NCBI GenBank assembly: GCA_023548195.1
Contig: JAJHZJ010000496.1
Location: 12,057,070-12,121,069, forward strand
DNA length: 64,000 nt
Origin: Bettongia penicillata ogilbyi
Taxonomy: Eukaryota; Chordata; Mammalia; Diprotodontia; Potoroidae
Direction: 5' to 3'
Both the position numbers and the translations under genes were made by a program. Within the stretch, counting starts at the first letter, position 1, and the number at the start of each line of letters is the position of its first letter. Below the pieces are notes generated by a model. That model did no database searches and was not told the DNA's origin. It saw nothing but the letters and a program-made list of their open reading frames with translations. Shown here piece after piece: positions 62,262-64,000 of the stretch.

Positions 62262-62560
62262 ACATGTTAGGTTTAGAAAGGACTTTGTTTCGGATCCCGG
62301 CTTTGCCGCTTAGTATCTGTGTGACCTGCAGTAATGATAATAATATATAAATAAATATATTATATAAATAATAATTACTAACATTTACATAGTGATTCCT
62401 ATATACCAGGCACTGTGCTAAGTAAACACTTTTTCATTTGATACTCACAATGACTCTGGCAGGTAGGTGCTATTATCATTCCCATTTTACAGCTGAGGAA
62501 ACTGAGGCAGAGGAAAGTGATTTGCCCACAGTCATAAAGCTAGTAAGCCTCTGGGGGCTT
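62262..62560. repeat. MIR plus fragment, AT tract, MIR-type SINE minus
   Basis: 62262-62330 plus: cggatcccggctttgccgct (CpGs retained). 62335-62370 AT-rich. 62370-62560 minus: accaggcactgtgctaagta, aggtaggtgctattatcatt, gctgaggaaactgaggcaga. Confidence 0.85.
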
Positions 62561-62674
62561 CATGATTGCTTGTTGACTCTTCAACCCCTGGTTTTGAAGA
62601 TGATGATACTATCTTGCAGAACAAAACTAATACTTTTTTTCCATGCTTTTCTTCTAAATTGAACCACCATTGCA

Positions 62675-62800
62675 CCATTTTGCAGATGGGAGAACTTAGG
62701 ATCAGAGAGGATAGAGGACTTGGCTAGAATGACACAGGTCCTGTGACTCCAAATGGAACACCTTTTCCTCTGTACTACTCTGGTCCCCAGTTCACCTTGC
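62675..62800 (-). repeat. MIR-type SINE
   Basis: ccattttgcagatgggagaa, gaggacttggctagaatgac, cctctgtactactctggtcc. Confidence 0.75.
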
Positions 62801-62814
62801 ATCCCCTCATTTTC

Positions 62815-62890
62815 TAGTCATCTTGTCAGTGTCCTTCCTAGAAGATGGTGCCCAGAACCAAACACAATATTTCATCTGTGGTCTGACCCA
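62815..62890 (-). mobile_element. CR1/L3-type LINE fragment
   Basis: cagtgtccttcctagaagat, ggtgcccagaaccaaacaca, catctgtggtctgacccagt parallel the reversed 3' region of CR1-clade LINEs. Very old and short. Confidence 0.5.
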
Positions 62891-63339
62891 GTCAGGGCCC
62901 AGTGGCCCTAAAGTCACTAAGGTAGAGAGGGCTGAGGACTCAGCAGAAGCAATTTCAATCATCACATAGTCATCATTTTGGAAAGAAAAGCTCCATCAGC
63001 ACAATTGATCTTTAAAATTGATCCCACTCTCTTTATGTGCAATAAACACTTTCAATACCTTGCACTGAAATCCCTCTTGGTTGCTGCCTGTGCCATAATG
63101 CAGCAGTATCTCAGATTCCTGAGTCATTGAGAAGTTGGCGCAGGCTGTGTTGGGGGGAGGGCGGCAAGGTAGGGGAGTCACCCACAGAGTTCCCTCTCTT
63201 GAGCTAGCTAGGACTGGTTCTTTGTTCTTCCTCATTCCCTGTGACTGAAGGGAGGGGCAGGTGGTAGGAAACATAGCCCCCTTCTCCCTTGGTGGCCTTC
63301 TGCCCAACAAGGAGGTAGAATGAGATTCCACAGACACTA
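62891..63339. other. no recognised feature
   Basis: Unique-looking. The 113-codon minus-strand frame 62996-63337 has no recognisable domain. Confidence 0.4.
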
Positions 63340-64000
63340 CATATTCTTGAGAATATTCAAAGAATGTTCAAATATTCTTATCCCTCCTCACTGGTTTTAA
63401 TGACAGCAACAAAGAATATATTTGTTTTCCCTCTTTCCAACAGAACAGCTGTTTCTGACATCTCTCTGTTAAAGCATGACATTTCTAAATTCCAAGATTT
63501 GTAAAGACAGCCTTTCAGATCCTCTGCCCTCAGAAGCTTAAAGGTAAATAAATAACTTTATAATTTAAATTCTGTAGATAAAATATATGGAGAAGAAACA
63601 GGAATGTTCAAATTATTCCCTGAGTGACACTTTCACTTCTCCCTTCTTCAAGTTTAAAGACTGTCATGAAAAGAAAATGTAACAAAAAGATTTGGCAAAA
63701 CAGTAAATGATCATCTATTATTCATAATGACAGGAAACTGAGCATGTGGTAACTTAAAACTCTGGGCTCTAGAAATCACCAGACATTAAGCAGAAACTGT
63801 CCGGTGGGGCTAGGAGAGGAGCTGGCAAGGTTCTTTATGTCCAACTTCCTGGAACTTCTAATTGTGTATTTATGCGGCATCAATCTCTGAGACAAAAACG
63901 TAGGACATTGGGATGAATCATCACAAGGTCCCTTGGTTGGATGGAAACCATTGTTTCTGTGTGGAGAAATTGACTGGAGGTAGTATGGTTAATTACAGTC
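63340..64000. other. candidate conserved noncoding region, runs off window
   Basis: 660 repeat-free bases to the window's end. Contains tgtgtatttatgcggcatca at 63863-63882 (CDX/HOX-like TTTATG plus CpG), aaatgatcatctattattca near 63706 and ggttaattacagtc at the very end (TAATTA). Texture resembles the 24-31 kb blocks; conservation is unmeasured. Confidence 0.35.

Overview
The window looks like nuclear DNA of a marsupial (metatherian) mammal and reads as a gene-poor, repeat-dense intergenic or intronic stretch. The evidence is the repeat set: abundant tRNA-headed CORE-SINEs ending in an RTE-type tail, old MIR/MIR3 and LINE-2 copies still recognisable at length, a BovB-like RTE LINE, an ORF1-only half-L1 (HAL1) element, L1 3' ends with purine-rich 3'UTRs, and short hAT-type inverted-repeat elements. 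All family calls come from reading the sequence and recalling family consensus features; no database search was run, so subfamily names are left open. I found no host protein-coding gene, tRNA, rRNA or CRISPR array that I can support.

Layout. 0-4.7 kb: an old L1 split by other DNA, another L1 3' end, SINEs. 4.7-6.5 kb: mostly single-copy, with a conserved-element candidate. 6.5-15.9 kb: SINE/MIR/L2 mosaic, a split minus-strand L1, a (GT)25 array grown from a SINE tail, and an unexplained 98-codon ORF at 13.1 kb. 15.9-18.4 kb: unique DNA then MIR3 and SINE copies. 18.4-22.3 kb: a nearly full-length 7SL RNA pseudogene broken by an L2 3' end, two inverted-repeat DNA elements, a long plus-strand L2 and an L1, each interrupted by a SINE. 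24.2-31 kb: the most gene-regulation-like part, with low repeat content and several candidate conserved noncoding elements; the best is 28.23-28.87 kb, rich in CpG and homeodomain-type AATTA cores. 31-48 kb: SINE/MIR/L2/L1 mosaic. 48.1-50.0 kb: a SINE and an RTE lying head to tail on the same target sequence. 50.0-54.85 kb: a three-level nest (L2 minus, invaded by HAL1 plus, invaded by L1 plus), with target duplications at both younger levels. 55.97-57.40 kb: a young minus-strand L1 3' end, inverted relative to the nested one. 57.4-63.3 kb: SINE/MIR mosaic with a polypurine tract. 63.34-64 kb: unique DNA, a further conserved-element candidate.

There is no operon-like co-operation to describe. 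The coherent stories are transposon biology (RTE-type tails shared by SINE and RTE, nesting order, microsatellites growing from SINE tails) and a probable cluster of long-range enhancers in the 24-31 kb interval. Boundaries of old repeats are approximate, usually within 10-30 bases.
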